Assembly (NCBI GenBank): GCA_002162095.1
Contig: CP021424.1
Coordinates: 558,001-622,000 of the forward strand
Length of the DNA stretch: 64,000 nucleotides
Direction of reading: 5' to 3'
From: Armatimonadetes bacterium Uphvl-Ar2
Lineage (GTDB): Bacteria > Armatimonadota > Fimbriimonadia > Fimbriimonadales > Fimbriimonadaceae
A program made the translations under genes and the position numbers. Below the pieces are notes generated by a model. That model ran no database searches. It had not been told where the DNA came from and saw nothing but the letters and a program-made list of their open reading frames with translations. This document shows, one piece after another, positions 26,286 to 37,278 of this stretch. The first letter of the stretch is position 1; every line of letters begins with the position of its first letter.

Positions 26286-27815
26286 CTAGGCGCTGGCTTT
26301 TTCGATCACTCGGCGCGAAAGCACAACCACTTCCCCGAGGTTCTCGATCTGGTCTTCCACCAGCATCGCGCTGGCCGAAACCTGCTGCACTTGCGCGCTC
26401 AGCACTTGCGCCGAGGCACTCATCTCTTCCGTAGAGGCCGAGTTCTCCTCGGCGATCGCGGCGAGGTGATCCAGCGAGCTTTCCGCCGACGAAATCTCTT
26501 GCGAGACCGTACTAATCAGCGCCAGATTCTCCGCCAGCACTTGCTGCACGGTGCTCATGGCTTCGTGCAGTTCGGTTTGCCGGGTCGCGGCGCCTTCGCC
26601 CAGGTCGGCAATCTTAGAGAGTGCCACGGTCGCTTCGTCCGTCAGCTGCGCCACGTCTTGCACGTCGTCTTCCGTCGTCATCATGGCCTTGCGGGTCGCC
26701 GCACTCTTGGTCAGCATGACCTCGATCAGCTCCTGAATCTCTTGCGTCTGCCGGGCCGTGTGCTCGGCCAGCTTGCGCACTTCGTCGGCCACCACGGCAA
26801 ATCCTCGGCCGTGCTCGCCCGCTCGGGCGGCTTCGATGGCGGCGTTCAGCGCCAGCAAGTTGGTCTGGTCCGAAATCTCCTCAATGGTGCGCACAATATC
26901 GCTCACCTTGTCGGCCTGCTCGTGCACTTCCTTCACCCCTTCCGAGGTCAAGAGCACCGCATCCTTCACCCGCGCCAGCACTTCCACGCGCTCCTTCAGC
27001 TGGGTCCAGATCGCCCCGTGCTGGATGATCTGGCTCATGCTGGTGTCCATGTTCTCCAGCGCCACGACGGCTGTGCGAACCACATCTTCCATGCGCTTGG
27101 CACCTTGGTCCAGGCTCACGCCCGACCGCGAAATGCGCCGCATGCTTTCTTGCGCTTCGTTGGCCACCATGGCGGCATTGGTGGCGGTTTCGCCCAGTTG
27201 CTCCGTCACCAAGGCCAGGTCTTGCAGACCCGAGCCGGCCTCCACCGCGACCTCGCGCAGTTGCGAGCCGCTGGCCGAGAGTACACCGCTGATGTCCGTG
27301 CTCTTGCCGACCACGTCTTCGAATTCCGCCACAAAGCCGTACTTCACGTACGCTTCCAAAATCAGCGACTGGTCGAGGTTGAACCCCTTCTGCAACGCCG
27401 TCAGGGCTCGGTTGAGGTGCCACGGCTTCCACCAATACGCCTGCACAATGCGCCGCGTGATTACTTGGTAGTAAGTCGACATCGCGCCGAAGAACCACTG
27501 CGGCGAGAGTCCGATCCGTGCGTGCACCGCCCCGATGTGAGCGCGGCTTTCGAAGTAGGCACTGTCGAACTTGCCTTCCAGCAGCGTCTCAAAGTAGACC
27601 GGGTTGGTCTTCTTCAGTCTCTCAACCGATGAGCCCGCGTTTTCGATGACGTCAATCGCCTCGTCAAACTTGCCGAGGTGGTCGTAGAACGCATCCACGA
27701 TCTCGGTCATACGCCGTCCGATCAGGCCGCGCAAGCTGCGCAAGGCTCGTCGGTCAGTATCATCGATGCGAAACAGTTCAAGACGTTGCTCGTCTTCGAA
27801 TATCCTTTCTTTCAA
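26286..27815 (-). CDS. Globin-coupled sensor chemoreceptor (HemAT-like), soluble
   Basis: 509 residues, with no membrane segment. Residues about 15-170 form a protoglobin domain. [20 protein letters not shown] is the segment holding the proximal haem-ligand His, and it matches HemAT. The rest is a methyl-accepting signalling coiled coil with the hairpin tip [20 protein letters not shown] and [20 protein letters not shown], which docks CheA/CheW. It is therefore an oxygen or redox gas sensor for aerotaxis. The start is TTG 27815, preceded by GGAG with six bases between. That ribosome site lies inside a hairpin. No che genes are nearby. Confidence 0.94.
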   Translation of the reverse strand: MKERIFEDEQRLELFRIDDTDRRALRSLRGLIGRRMTEIVDAFYDHLGKFDEAIDVIENAGSSVERLKKTNPVYFETLLEGKFDSAYFESRAHIGAVHARIGLSPQWFFGAMSTYYQVITRRIVQAYWWKPWHLNRALTALQKGFNLDQSLILEAYVKYGFVAEFEDVVGKSTDISGVLSASGSQLREVAVEAGSGLQDLALVTEQLGETATNAAMVANEAQESMRRISRSGVSLDQGAKRMEDVVRTAVVALENMDTSMSQIIQHGAIWTQLKERVEVLARVKDAVLLTSEGVKEVHEQADKVSDIVRTIEEISDQTNLLALNAAIEAARAGEHGRGFAVVADEVRKLAEHTARQTQEIQELIEVMLTKSAATRKAMMTTEDDVQDVAQLTDEATVALSKIADLGEGAATRQTELHEAMSTVQQVLAENLALISTVSQEISSAESSLDHLAAIAEENSASTEEMSASAQVLSAQVQQVSASAMLVEDQIENLGEVVVLSRRVIEKASA

Positions 27816-27819
27816 TGTA

Positions 27820-27919
27820 GTCTCCCCGTAAGGGAGACAAACTCCGTTTCCTCATTGGCTCCCTACTGGGAGATTTGGCAGGTCGCATAGCGATCTTTAC
27901 CCCCCTACTTGTGCGGGGG
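27820..27919 (-). promoter_or_regulatory. Leader with three small hairpins upstream of the chemoreceptor gene
   Basis: GTCTCCC/GGGAGAC (27820-27838, five-base loop) contains the ribosome binding site for the TTG start at 27815. CTCCC/GGGAG lies at 27859-27872, and CCCCC/GGGGG at 27901-27919. The first can form only if the GGAG is paired, so it could limit translation. The third may end the export operon, although no U-tract follows. Confidence 0.5.
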
Positions 27920-27944
27920 ACGAGCTTATTCTTGTCCTTTGAGC

Positions 27945-28691
27945 TTATGACGTGGGAACGGCGTCTTCCGGAAGCGGCATCGAGGCCAGCACATCGCGGG
28001 CATCCACCGGGTTCTCCACCGTCTCGTCCTTCAGGATTCGCCCGTCGCGGAACCGGAGGATCCGCTTACAGTGGTGGGCCACTTCTTCTTCGTGCGTCAC
28101 GATGACCACCGTCTTGCCCGCGCGGTTGAGCTCTTGGAACAAGGCCATGATCTCCTCGCCCGTGCGGCTGTCCAGGTTCCCGGTCGGTTCGTCGCCCAGG
28201 ATCATCACGGGGTCCGTGACGATGGCGCGCGCAATGGCGACCCGCTGCTGCTGGCCCCCGGAGAGTTCGTTCGGCTTGTGGTCCAGGCGCTGGCCCAGTC
28301 CCACTCGCTCCAGGGCAATCTTCGCTTGCGTGGAACGATCCTTCACCCCGGCGTATAGCAGGGGCAACTCCACATTCTTCATCGCCGTGGTGCGGGGCAG
28401 CAGGTTGTAGTTCTGGAAAACGAACCCGATGTACTTGTTTCGGATCTCCGCTAGGGCGTTGTCGTTGAGCTGAGAGACCTCTTGGTTGTCCAAGAAATAC
28501 TGCCCGCCACTCGGTCGGTCGAGACAACCCAGGATGTTCATGAACGTGGACTTGCCCGAACCCGACGGCCCCATGATCGCCACGAACTCGCCTTCCTGAA
28601 TCTCCACCGAGACATCCCGAAGTGCGTGGACAATCATGTCCCCCATTTCGTAGCGCTTGGCCAGATTTTCGACTTTGATGACGGTGTTCAT
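27945..28691 (-). CDS. MacB/LolD-type ABC transporter ATP-binding protein
   Basis: 248 residues with Walker [11 protein letters not shown]-loop [20 protein letters not shown], signature [15 protein letters not shown], Walker [20 protein letters not shown] and the H-loop THEEEV. The [18 protein letters not shown] stretch is typical of the MacB/LolD family, which drives mechanotransmission complexes and not classical translocation. It is the last gene of the tolC-hlyD-permease-ATPase operon on the minus strand, 26 bases after the permease gene. The substrate could be a macrolide, lipoprotein, peptide or small molecule. Confidence 0.95.
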   Translation of the reverse strand: MNTVIKVENLAKRYEMGDMIVHALRDVSVEIQEGEFVAIMGPSGSGKSTFMNILGCLDRPSGGQYFLDNQEVSQLNDNALAEIRNKYIGFVFQNYNLLPRTTAMKNVELPLLYAGVKDRSTQAKIALERVGLGQRLDHKPNELSGGQQQRVAIARAIVTDPVMILGDEPTGNLDSRTGEEIMALFQELNRAGKTVVIVTHEEEVAHHCKRILRFRDGRILKDETVENPVDARDVLASMPLPEDAVPTS

Positions 28692-28717
28692 GGACGATCC
28701 TAAAGGGTCAGCGGGGC

Positions 28718-29938
28718 TTACTCGTGCCGGAGGGCCTCGATCGGTTGCAGGTTACTCGCTCGGATGGCCGGGTACAGGCCAAAGAAAACCCCCACAACGG
28801 ATGCAAACCCGAAGGCGCTGAGAATCGCGGTCTGGTCAATCACCGGAGGCACTTGCAGCAGCCCGGCCACAAACCGAACGCCCAATTGCCCGAGGATGAT
28901 GCCGAGGAGACCCCCCAGCAGACACATCACCACGCTTTCCATCAAGAACTGCGAGAGAATGCTGCCGCGCGTTGCGCCGATGGCCTTGCGTAGGCCGATT
29001 TCCTTGGTGCGTTCGGTAACCGACACCAGCATGATGTTCATGATGCCGATGCCCCCGACGAGGAGCGAAACCGAGGCAATCCCGGCGAGGAGCAGAGAGA
29101 GCAAGCGGGACTGCGTCTGAATCGCCTCGAGCGATTCGGCCTGGTTAAAGACCCGGAACAGAGCCTCGCCCGACGCATTGCGCCGCGTGGAATACAGCAC
29201 CTTCGTGATGTCGTCCAGAGTCACGTTCATCAGGTCACTGTTGATGGCCTGCGCCGTGATGTAGCTAATCCGGTCGCGGGTGCCCAGCAAACGGTAAGCC
29301 GCCGTGTTAAACGGGATGTAGACCTGGTCGTCCGGGTTCATCATCCCCGAGCCACCCTTGTAGTCCACCACGCCCACCACTTCGAACGGCTGGTCGCCAA
29401 TGCGGATGGTCGTCCCCACGGCGTTTTCACCTTCGTAAAGGCGACTGTAGACCTCGTAGCCCAGCACGGCCACCCGGTTCTGCATGATCTCGTCTTCCTG
29501 AGAATAGAAGCCGCCCTCAATCATCTTGCGGGCGTTCTCGATGATCTGGATCTCAGGGCGCGCGCCAATCACGTTGGTGCGGTGCGTGTTGCCGCCGAAC
29601 TTCACCGTCCCGGAGTTGCCGCCGCGTCCACGCACCACCGGAGTGATGAGCTGGACGTGGGGCACCATCCGCTCAATGCGCTCGACGTCGGAGAGGCGCA
29701 GCGTGCTGTCGTTGTTGTCGCCGCCACGGCCTCGCCCCCAGTCCGGCATCACCGAAATCCGGTTCGAGCCCATGATCTCCAGCTGCTCAAGCGACTTGCG
29801 CTTGGTGCCTTCGCCAATGCCAATCATGGCGATGACCGAACCCACCCCGATAATGACGCCCAGCATAGTGAGCGCCGACCGGAGTTTGTTCGCGGCCACG
29901 GCCCGGATGGCCATATCGAGGGTTTCGAAGATCATCAT
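28718..29938 (-). CDS. MacB-like permease (FtsX fold)
   Basis: 406 residues with the MacB/FtsX layout. One N-terminal membrane segment (AVAANKLRSALTMLGVIIGV) is followed by a large periplasmic domain of about 230 residues. Three C-terminal membrane segments follow (LLLAGIASVSLLVGGIGIMN; RGSILSQFLMESVVMCLLGG; an end segment SAFGFASVVGVFFGLYPAIR). The conserved MLVSVTERTKEIGLRKAIGA is the coupling region for the ATPase. It overlaps the adaptor gene by four bases and precedes the ATPase gene, which completes a MacAB-TolC-like trans-envelope exporter. Confidence 0.94.
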   Translation of the reverse strand: MMIFETLDMAIRAVAANKLRSALTMLGVIIGVGSVIAMIGIGEGTKRKSLEQLEIMGSNRISVMPDWGRGRGGDNNDSTLRLSDVERIERMVPHVQLITPVVRGRGGNSGTVKFGGNTHRTNVIGARPEIQIIENARKMIEGGFYSQEDEIMQNRVAVLGYEVYSRLYEGENAVGTTIRIGDQPFEVVGVVDYKGGSGMMNPDDQVYIPFNTAAYRLLGTRDRISYITAQAINSDLMNVTLDDITKVLYSTRRNASGEALFRVFNQAESLEAIQTQSRLLSLLLAGIASVSLLVGGIGIMNIMLVSVTERTKEIGLRKAIGATRGSILSQFLMESVVMCLLGGLLGIILGQLGVRFVAGLLQVPPVIDQTAILSAFGFASVVGVFFGLYPAIRASNLQPIEALRHE

Positions 29939-32079
29939 CGTCGTTGCGGTCCTTGTCCACCGGCACCGGCCGTAAAGCCGCCGCCCTGTTGCTGTTGCTC
30001 AATGCGGGCTTGGCGCTCGCGCAGTTGTTGCAGGTTGATTTCGGCGATGACAACTTCCTCGCCTTCCTTCAGCCCTTCCAGCACTTGATAGCCGTCGTTG
30101 CCGAGTTCGCCGAGCTTCACTTCCCGTCGCTCGGGCTTCATCGGGTCGCTCGACTTCACGCGAACGTACGTCTTGCCACCTTCGCGCTGGACCGCTTGTT
30201 GCGGCACCAGCAGCACGTCCTTGATTTCGATCTGAATGAACTCACACGTGGCGCTCATCCCTGGCTTAAGCACTTGGTCGGCCATAGCCGTGCTACGCGG
30301 GGCATTGGCTCCCGCTGCTCCGGCACCGCCGCCCGCTCGGTTCCCGCCCGGCATACCGCCGGTTCGCGGTGCCCCCGTGGCCCCCGCGCCCGGTCGTCCG
30401 GTTGCCGGTTGATCCGGAGCTGAAGTCCCTTCGGCACTCGGTCGTTGCCGACCCGAACCTTGTCCGGCGCCGGGGCCACCCTGGCCCTGCGGTCGTTGAC
30501 CTTGACCTTGACCCTGGCCTTGAGCTTGGCCTTGAGCCGCACCTTCCGGTCGTCCGCCGCGATCAGCCTGCCGGCTGGTGGCACTGCCACTTGCCCGGCC
30601 GGCACCCGCCGCGCCCGGACCACCGGCCGCACCGGCACTCGGGGCGCCACCCGGGGCTCCCCCAGGGGCCCCACCGGGGGCACCGCCGCCCATTCCGGGG
30701 CGACCGCCTCCGCGACCCGATCCGGCTTCCTCACTCACGACTTCCACCCGCACGCGGATGTTCGTCACGCCGTTCTGGTTCACCGCGCTCGGGAATATCT
30801 TGCGGACTACGCCGCGCCATCGGCGTTGGCCGTAGGCTTCCACCGCAATGCGAACCGGCATCCCGATCTTGACGGACGAGATATCACTCTCATCCACATT
30901 GACCTCGACGAACATCTTGCTCGTGTCGGCGATTTCAACAATCTGCGCTCCTTCGGCAAAGGCACTCGTGGCGGGCGGCACAATCGTGCCTTCTTCAAGG
31001 TACTTCTGCGTCACCACCCCAGCGCGGGGTGCGGAAACCGTGGTTTCTTCAAGCTGTTGCTGTGCGTTCTGAGCACTCACCCGGCTTCGAACCGCACTCG
31101 ATTGCGCGCTCTGGAGGTCGGCTCGGCGCAATTGCACGTTCGCGCGGTTGATTTCCGCCGTCTTTAGCGCAATCTCCGCTTGCTCCACCGCCTTCTGGGC
31201 GTCCTGCACATCGCGTTGAGATTGACCGAGGCGGATCTCACCGGCTTCGGTTTGCCGAAGCGAGGACTTGGCCTGATCCACTCGAGTTTGCTGGGTGCGC
31301 AGGGCAATCTCCAGTTCGCTTTCCAACGTGCTCATGCGTTGCTGGGCCACCAAGAAGCTACTGCGAGAACTCTGTTCGTCGCTCGCGGCCCGATCCAGGT
31401 CCGCCTTGCTGACATAGCCTAATTCGTAAAGCTGCTTCGCACGCTCATGGGCGGCCTGGCTGGTCTCGTACTGCGTACGCGTCCGCTCGAGGGCTGTTTC
31501 GGCATCTCGGCGGCGTTGCGGCAGGTCGACTTCCTTCAGTTGCTTCATCGCCTCTTCGGCGGCTCGGACACTGGCCCGGGCATTTTCCAACTGAGCCCCG
31601 TACGTCATCGGTTCGGCCTTCGCCGCTTCCTGTGCATTCTTCAGGCGAATCTTGGCCTGATCTAGTCGAATGCGCGCATCTCTAACCGATTGCTCGACGT
31701 CCTGGACCGTTCGGCTCGCCGTGATCTCGGCGGAGCGAACCCGGGCCTCGGCGCCAGTGAGGTCGGCCTGGGCCTGCTCCACGAGCGTACGCGTATCACG
31801 GGGGTCGATAAGGGCGATAAGATCACCGCGGTTGACGACGGACCCTTCCTCCACAGCAAGCCGAACGACCGTCCCCCCGGCCTTACTACGAACCGTAACG
31901 CGGGTGAGCGGGACGAGGTTGCCCGTGCCACTGGTTGAGCGAAACAATTCACCTTTCGATACCGGAGCGTATCGAAATTCCACTTCGGCACCACCCTGCG
32001 TGTTGTTACGCAAGGTGTACCACCCGGCCGCCCCCAAGACGACCAGGGCTGCCACGACCCCTACTGTTGTTTTGTTCAT
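29935..32079 (-). CDS. HlyD/MacA-type periplasmic adaptor with a large Gly-rich insertion
   Basis: 714 residues, against about 370-450 for most relatives. It starts with a membrane anchor (VGVVAALVVLGAAGWYTL), then a lipoyl-like half (VRSKAGGTVVRLAVEEGSVV), a very long alpha-helical hairpin (about residues 100-340), and the second lipoyl half (VSAPRAGVVTQKYLEEGTIV). Within the beta-barrel and membrane-proximal region, about residues 450-593 are Gly/Ala/Pro/Gln-rich low complexity (GGAPGGAPGG, GQGQGQGQ). A normal C terminus follows (VLLVPQQAVQREGGKTYVRV). It links the MacB-like permease to TolC. Four-base overlaps with both neighbours show tight coupling. Confidence 0.93.
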   Translation of the reverse strand: MNKTTVGVVAALVVLGAAGWYTLRNNTQGGAEVEFRYAPVSKGELFRSTSGTGNLVPLTRVTVRSKAGGTVVRLAVEEGSVVNRGDLIALIDPRDTRTLVEQAQADLTGAEARVRSAEITASRTVQDVEQSVRDARIRLDQAKIRLKNAQEAAKAEPMTYGAQLENARASVRAAEEAMKQLKEVDLPQRRRDAETALERTRTQYETSQAAHERAKQLYELGYVSKADLDRAASDEQSSRSSFLVAQQRMSTLESELEIALRTQQTRVDQAKSSLRQTEAGEIRLGQSQRDVQDAQKAVEQAEIALKTAEINRANVQLRRADLQSAQSSAVRSRVSAQNAQQQLEETTVSAPRAGVVTQKYLEEGTIVPPATSAFAEGAQIVEIADTSKMFVEVNVDESDISSVKIGMPVRIAVEAYGQRRWRGVVRKIFPSAVNQNGVTNIRVRVEVVSEEAGSGRGGGRPGMGGGAPGGAPGGAPGGAPSAGAAGGPGAAGAGRASGSATSRQADRGGRPEGAAQGQAQGQGQGQGQRPQGQGGPGAGQGSGRQRPSAEGTSAPDQPATGRPGAGATGAPRTGGMPGGNRAGGGAGAAGANAPRSTAMADQVLKPGMSATCEFIQIEIKDVLLVPQQAVQREGGKTYVRVKSSDPMKPERREVKLGELGNDGYQVLEGLKEGEEVVIAEINLQQLRERQARIEQQQQGGGFTAGAGGQGPQRR

Positions 32080-33386
32080 TCCCCTACTGACTCTTCGACT
32101 GGCTCACCCGGAATCGGATCCCCGACGGCAAGGTCCAGTCGGACTTCGCTTATCAATAGGTCATACAGGCTTTGGACAAAATTTGTTTCCGCTGTCACCA
32201 AAGTCACCTGGGCGGTGAGCACATCAATGACGTCACCCGCCCCGAGCTGCAGCGACTTGCTGGCCGCGTCGTAGTTTTCCTGGGCAGCCTGCAATGCAAG
32301 CTGGCTGGCCTCAAGGATCAACCCGTTCTGGGCGTACGACTTGTAGGCGCTTTCCACTTCGGCCACCACATCGCGCTCGGTTTGCTGCAAGGAGGCAAGT
32401 TGGGCTTCCAGCGAGAGCTCGCTCCCGCGCACTTCCGCCCGGCGGCTGTCGCCATCGTAAACCGGCATGCTGGCTTGGAACACCAGTTGCGGGCGATCGC
32501 TCACGTCCTCGTTAAAGGTGCGCGTGTACTGCGCATTCAGGCTGTATTGCACGCCCACGTTCAGCTTGGTCAGCCGCAGGGCGACTTGGCTCTGCTCCAC
32601 GCGCTTGCGTTGCGCCACCAGGTCGGGGCGGGTTTCCAGGGCCTTGTTCACCAGCGATTCCAGATCGCGCTCTTCCGGCCGTCGATTCGGGTCGGTCTGG
32701 GAATCGAGTTCCGGGAGTTCACCCGTGCTCCATCCCAGCACCGCCTTGAGGTTAGCCAGGCTATTCGTGACGTTATTTTGGGCTTGCAGCACGCTGGCTC
32801 GGGAGTTGAGCAGGTCGGCGCGCGCTTGCAACACATCTCGGCGCGGGATCGCCCCGATGGCCGGGTCGGCGCTGATTTCGGCTTGCTTCAGCAGTTCTTC
32901 CGAGCGCTTCAGTTGCGCATTCCGTACGCGGAACAGTTCCTGCGAGCGCAGAGCGTCATAGAAACGCTGGTGCACGTTGAAGAGCGTGGTTCGCAGAGTC
33001 TGGCGCGCACTGAGCAGGGCCACATCCTGGCTGAGCAGCACCCGATCGAAGCTGTAGCGTCGCTGGCCGTTATCCAGGATGCGGTAGTCCAGCGAAACAC
33101 TGCTGTTGGTGCTGTTGAAGTCGGTGCGGCCTTGGTTAAAGCCGGTGTACCGCTCTTGCCACCCCGAGCTGCGAGAAAGGTTCGCCGAGACCGACGGCAA
33201 AAAGTCAGCCCGCGCCGACTTCACATCTTGCTCCGCCGCCCGCACGCTCAAGAAAGCACTACGAACGTCCCCATTGTTCTCTCGTGCCGATGCCAGGGCT
33301 TCATCAATCGTCAGCACGTCTTGCCCGTGCGCCAGGGCTGCGGCCAGTGCCAAGCACACCCACGACCAACGCTTCATTGTTCTCAT
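32076..33386 (-). CDS. TolC-family outer membrane efflux protein
   Basis: 436 residues with a signal peptide ([15 protein letters not shown]). It shows the duplicated outer membrane efflux repeat: [20 protein letters not shown] and [12 protein letters not shown] in the first half, and [25 protein letters not shown] and [11 protein letters not shown] in the second. It would form the trimeric channel-tunnel of the adjacent exporter. It is the first gene of the operon; the stop overlaps the adaptor start by four bases. Its presence is direct evidence that the host has an outer membrane. ATG 33377 is an alternative start. Confidence 0.94.
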   Translation of the reverse strand: MRTMKRWSWVCLALAAALAHGQDVLTIDEALASARENNGDVRSAFLSVRAAEQDVKSARADFLPSVSANLSRSSGWQERYTGFNQGRTDFNSTNSSVSLDYRILDNGQRRYSFDRVLLSQDVALLSARQTLRTTLFNVHQRFYDALRSQELFRVRNAQLKRSEELLKQAEISADPAIGAIPRRDVLQARADLLNSRASVLQAQNNVTNSLANLKAVLGWSTGELPELDSQTDPNRRPEERDLESLVNKALETRPDLVAQRKRVEQSQVALRLTKLNVGVQYSLNAQYTRTFNEDVSDRPQLVFQASMPVYDGDSRRAEVRGSELSLEAQLASLQQTERDVVAEVESAYKSYAQNGLILEASQLALQAAQENYDAASKSLQLGAGDVIDVLTAQVTLVTAETNFVQSLYDLLISEVRLDLAVGDPIPGEPVEESVGE

Positions 33387-33515
33387 TCACTCCCGAGGCT
33401 CCGCAAAACCGAAGCCATCCGTTGGTCATACCGGGTTGACCGGGGTTTCGGTTGCTTTTCTCGGGGAAACTCTCGAAAATTGGGCCCCCGCACCGCACCG
33501 TGCCAAAATCCATCT

Positions 33516-34601
<1,086 letters not shown>

Positions 34602-34619
34602 CGGTTGGCCCCATTCCGG

Positions 34620-34648
34620 CACCCCTTTGGCCTCCCGCCAAGGGGGTG
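34620..34648 (+). terminator. Hairpin after the aldolase gene, probable terminator
   Basis: CACCCCTTTGGC (34620-34631) pairs with GCCAAGGGGGTG (34637-34648) with one wobble and a five-base loop. There is only a weak T content afterwards (AGTTCCC), so its strength is uncertain. Confidence 0.5.
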
Positions 34649-34810
34649 AGTTCCCTACGGCACCCGGGATGCCCTTGGTATTCTCATAGCGTGGCAGACA
34701 CCAGTTCTGGCGACCCGATTGTCAATCAGGCCGCGCTGATTCCTGCCTCGATTGAATCGCTGATCCGCCAGATTAGCGATATCACCAAAACCGAACCCCA
34801 GGATTATCCT

Positions 34811-36226
34811 ATGGCCCAAGAAAAGTTTGATGCAGATGTCGTTGTCATTGGGGCGGGCCCCGGTGGCTATGTTGCCGCGATTCGCGCCGCCCAGCTCGGG
34901 GCTACGGTCACGGTCGTCGAGAAGGAGTACCTCGGCGGTACGTGTCTCAACTGGGGTTGTATCCCCAGCAAGGCCATGATCGGCAGCGTGGAGCGTCTCC
35001 ACGACGTCAAGCACGCCGGTGACCTGGGCGTGGTGGTGACCGGCGAGGTTAGCATGGACTTCGAGAAGTTCTCGGCCCGCCGCAACAAGATCGTGGAAAC
35101 CCTGCGCGGAGGCGTGGGCATGCTGTTCAAGAAGAACAAGATCAACCACGTCGAAGGCTTTGCGAAGTTCGTCGATGCTCACACCCTGGAAGTCGAGAAG
35201 GATGGCAAGACGCAAACCCTGCGCGCCAAGAACTTCGTCCTCGCCATGGGTTCCAGCGTCATCTACCTGCAGATTCCCGGCCTGGAAGGCACCCGTGAAG
35301 ATGGCGTGTGGACCAGTGACGATGCCGTGACGGCGCCGTTCGTACCCAAGCGCATGCTCATCCTGGGCGCGGGCGCCGTGGGCGTGGAGTTCAGCTACGT
35401 CTTCAATGGCCTCGGCACCCAAGTGACGCTGGTGGAAATGATGCCCCAGCCGATCCCGATGTTCGACGCCGACCTCGGCGCGGAACTCGGCAAGCTGCTG
35501 AAGCGCCAAGGCGTGGACCTGCGCACCAGTGCCAGCCTGGACAAGTGCGAAAAGACCAAGACCGGCTGGAAGTGCACCGTCACCAGCGCCGGCAAGTCGG
35601 AAGAAATTGAAGTGGACGTGGTGCTGCTCGGCGTCGGCCGCAAGGCGATGACCGACAACATGAACCTCGAAAAGATCGGGGTCAAGCTCCACCGACGCGG
35701 CGTGGAAGTGGTGGACGACAGCCTGCGCACGCACGTCCCCAACATCTGGGCCATCGGTGACGTCACCGGCCGCATCCAACTCGCCCACATGGCGAGCCAC
35801 GAAGGCACCATCGTCGCCAGCAACATCGTAAAGAACGGCGACCGCAAGGTGGATTACAAGGTGGTCCCCAACTGCGTCTACACCGTGCCGGAAGTCGCTA
35901 GCGTTGGCCTGACCGAAGGCGAAGCCAATGAGAAGGGCTACGACGTGATGGTGGGCAAGTTCGCCTTCCGGCCGCTCGGTAAGGCCATGGCGTCGGGCCA
36001 CCAAGACGGGTTCGTCAAGGTCGTCGCCGAGAAGAAGTACGGCGAAATCCTGGGCGTGCACATGATCGGGGCGCACGTGAGCGACATGATCCACGAGGGC
36101 GCGGCGGCCATCAAGCTGGAAGCCACCATCGAAATCATGTCCGAGATGATCCACGCTCACCCCTCGATGAGCGAAGCCGTCCTCGAAGCCTTCGAAGACG
36201 CGCACGGCATGGCCATCCACAAGTAA
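34811..36226 (+). CDS. lpdA: Dihydrolipoyl dehydrogenase (E3)
   Basis: ATG 34811 with AGGA seven bases upstream gives 471 residues, the normal E3 length. An upstream frame to 34646 adds an unexplained 55 residues. FAD-binding VVVIGAGPGGYVAAIRAAQL, redox pair GGTCLNWGCIPSKA, NAD-binding LILGAGAVGVEFSYVFNGLG, FAD motif IWAIGDVTG and the C-terminal HAHPSMSEAVLEAF, with the catalytic His-Glu, are all present. It reoxidises lipoyl groups of 2-oxoacid dehydrogenase or glycine cleavage complexes. No E1 or E2 gene is adjacent. Confidence 0.95.
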   Translation: MAQEKFDADVVVIGAGPGGYVAAIRAAQLGATVTVVEKEYLGGTCLNWGCIPSKAMIGSVERLHDVKHAGDLGVVVTGEVSMDFEKFSARRNKIVETLRGGVGMLFKKNKINHVEGFAKFVDAHTLEVEKDGKTQTLRAKNFVLAMGSSVIYLQIPGLEGTREDGVWTSDDAVTAPFVPKRMLILGAGAVGVEFSYVFNGLGTQVTLVEMMPQPIPMFDADLGAELGKLLKRQGVDLRTSASLDKCEKTKTGWKCTVTSAGKSEEIEVDVVLLGVGRKAMTDNMNLEKIGVKLHRRGVEVVDDSLRTHVPNIWAIGDVTGRIQLAHMASHEGTIVASNIVKNGDRKVDYKVVPNCVYTVPEVASVGLTEGEANEKGYDVMVGKFAFRPLGKAMASGHQDGFVKVVAEKKYGEILGVHMIGAHVSDMIHEGAAAIKLEATIEIMSEMIHAHPSMSEAVLEAFEDAHGMAIHK

Positions 36227-36248
36227 GCGTCCTGGCGCTAAGAATGAG

Positions 36249-36283
36249 AAACCCCCTTGGTCAATCCGACCGAGGGGGTTTTT
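36249..36283 (+). terminator. Rho-independent terminator of lpdA
   Basis: AACCCCCTTGGTC pairs with GACCGAGGGGGTT around a short loop and is followed by TTTTT-rich sequence to 36283. On the other strand the stem is followed by TTTCTC, so it may also serve the convergent acetyltransferase gene. Confidence 0.92.
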
Positions 36284-36291
36284 CGTTGTCC

Positions 36292-37215
36292 TTACAGGGT
36301 GCCCGTGAAGATGAACAGCGAGTGCACCTGACGGAACCCGAGTTGCAGGTTTAGCTGATACATCGGGTTGTTCTCCTCGTTGTCGGTGTAGACCATGGTG
36401 CGACCCATCGCCTTCATGTCCTGCAGGGCGTGGCACTTCAGCGCTCGGGCGAGTCCGCGACGGCGGGCTTCCTTCCGCACCCCGGTAAACCCGGTGCTCG
36501 CGCCCAGGTTGCCCGTATCGGCATGGAACGGCCGAACCTGAGACATCCCCAGGATCCGGTCGCCCTCCATCGCCACCCAGTCGCGACCCTGCCGCCCGAG
36601 CGGAGCCTTGAAGTAGTCCACGAACTCCTCGAAGGGCTCCTTCACGATGGGCGTCGGCCAGGGCACGTCCAGCATCGCTTCCCAAAACATGTCGTAGTGT
36701 TCGCGCTGGAGCGCCTCCGGCTCGTTCAAGAAGTCGAACCGACGAATGGTCACCCCCGGCACGGGTTCCGCCGGAATGTCCCACTCACGCAAGTCAATGG
36801 CACTCACGGGGTTTTCCTGCTTGAACTCCGCTCCTACCGCTTCCCAAGCTGATCGGAGTTCGGGGCGCAGCGACGAAGTCATCGCCGTGTAACTTCGGCT
36901 TCCTCGGTCGCGCCCCAGTTCCAACAGCCGCTGAACAAAAGCGTCAACGTCTTGGCGTGAAACCGATTCTTCGGTCATCACAAAGAGGAACTCCCGGCCC
37001 TCCTCAAGGGGATCCTCTCGCTCAATCGCAAAACAAGCGACAAGTTCACCCTCGGAAAAAACGCCCCAGCGCTGCTTTTCAAAGCGGGCCGGCAACATCG
37101 CGATCATCCCTTTCTGCTCTTCAAGCGTGACGGGGTTATCCGGGAAGTAGCGATTGCGAAGGCTGACAAGCCTGCGCAAATCATCATCAGATTCTAAAAT
37201 TCGGTATTCAAACAT
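36292..37215 (-). CDS. GNAT-family N-acetyltransferase, two-domain
   Basis: 307 residues, long enough for two GNAT halves. The N-terminal half (residues 1-140) has a weak acetyl-CoA fold. The C-terminal half has a clear one: VAMEGDRILGMSQV, then TGFTGVRKEARRRGLARALK, where the RxxGxA loop binds the pyrophosphate of acetyl-CoA, and YTDNEENNPMYQLNLQLGF. The substrate is unknown. It is convergent to lpdA across the shared terminator, and nothing in the neighbourhood suggests a pathway. Confidence 0.88.
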   Translation of the reverse strand: MFEYRILESDDDLRRLVSLRNRYFPDNPVTLEEQKGMIAMLPARFEKQRWGVFSEGELVACFAIEREDPLEEGREFLFVMTEESVSRQDVDAFVQRLLELGRDRGSRSYTAMTSSLRPELRSAWEAVGAEFKQENPVSAIDLREWDIPAEPVPGVTIRRFDFLNEPEALQREHYDMFWEAMLDVPWPTPIVKEPFEEFVDYFKAPLGRQGRDWVAMEGDRILGMSQVRPFHADTGNLGASTGFTGVRKEARRRGLARALKCHALQDMKAMGRTMVYTDNEENNPMYQLNLQLGFRQVHSLFIFTGTL

Positions 37216-37278
37216 GAGATCTTGGCGCGGCGCGCGCCGGTGTCAGGGGCGGTACCGACCGCCCTCTGGCTGATCTCG

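Noticed and set aside
26391-27632. 413-residue plus-strand frame opposite the HemAT-like gene
   Set aside because: His/Leu/Arg-rich shadow; the minus strand has clear globin and chemoreceptor domains.
30280-30740. Satellite or mobile repeat in the adaptor gene
   Set aside because: The repeated DNA keeps the reading frame and encodes the Gly/Gln-rich insert, so it is coding low complexity and not an inserted element.
32172-33515. N-terminal half of an 809-residue frame ending in the aldolase
   Set aside because: This part is antisense to tolC; aldolase homology begins only at ATG 33516.
34646-34810. N-terminal extension of dihydrolipoyl dehydrogenase
   Set aside because: It does not resemble a lipoyl or targeting domain, and ATG 34811 has a ribosome site and gives the family length.
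34655-36784. 709-residue open frame antisense to lpdA
   Set aside because: It mirrors a strongly conserved gene in GC-rich DNA, has His/Asp/Val-rich composition typical of shadow frames, and carries no motif or start signal.
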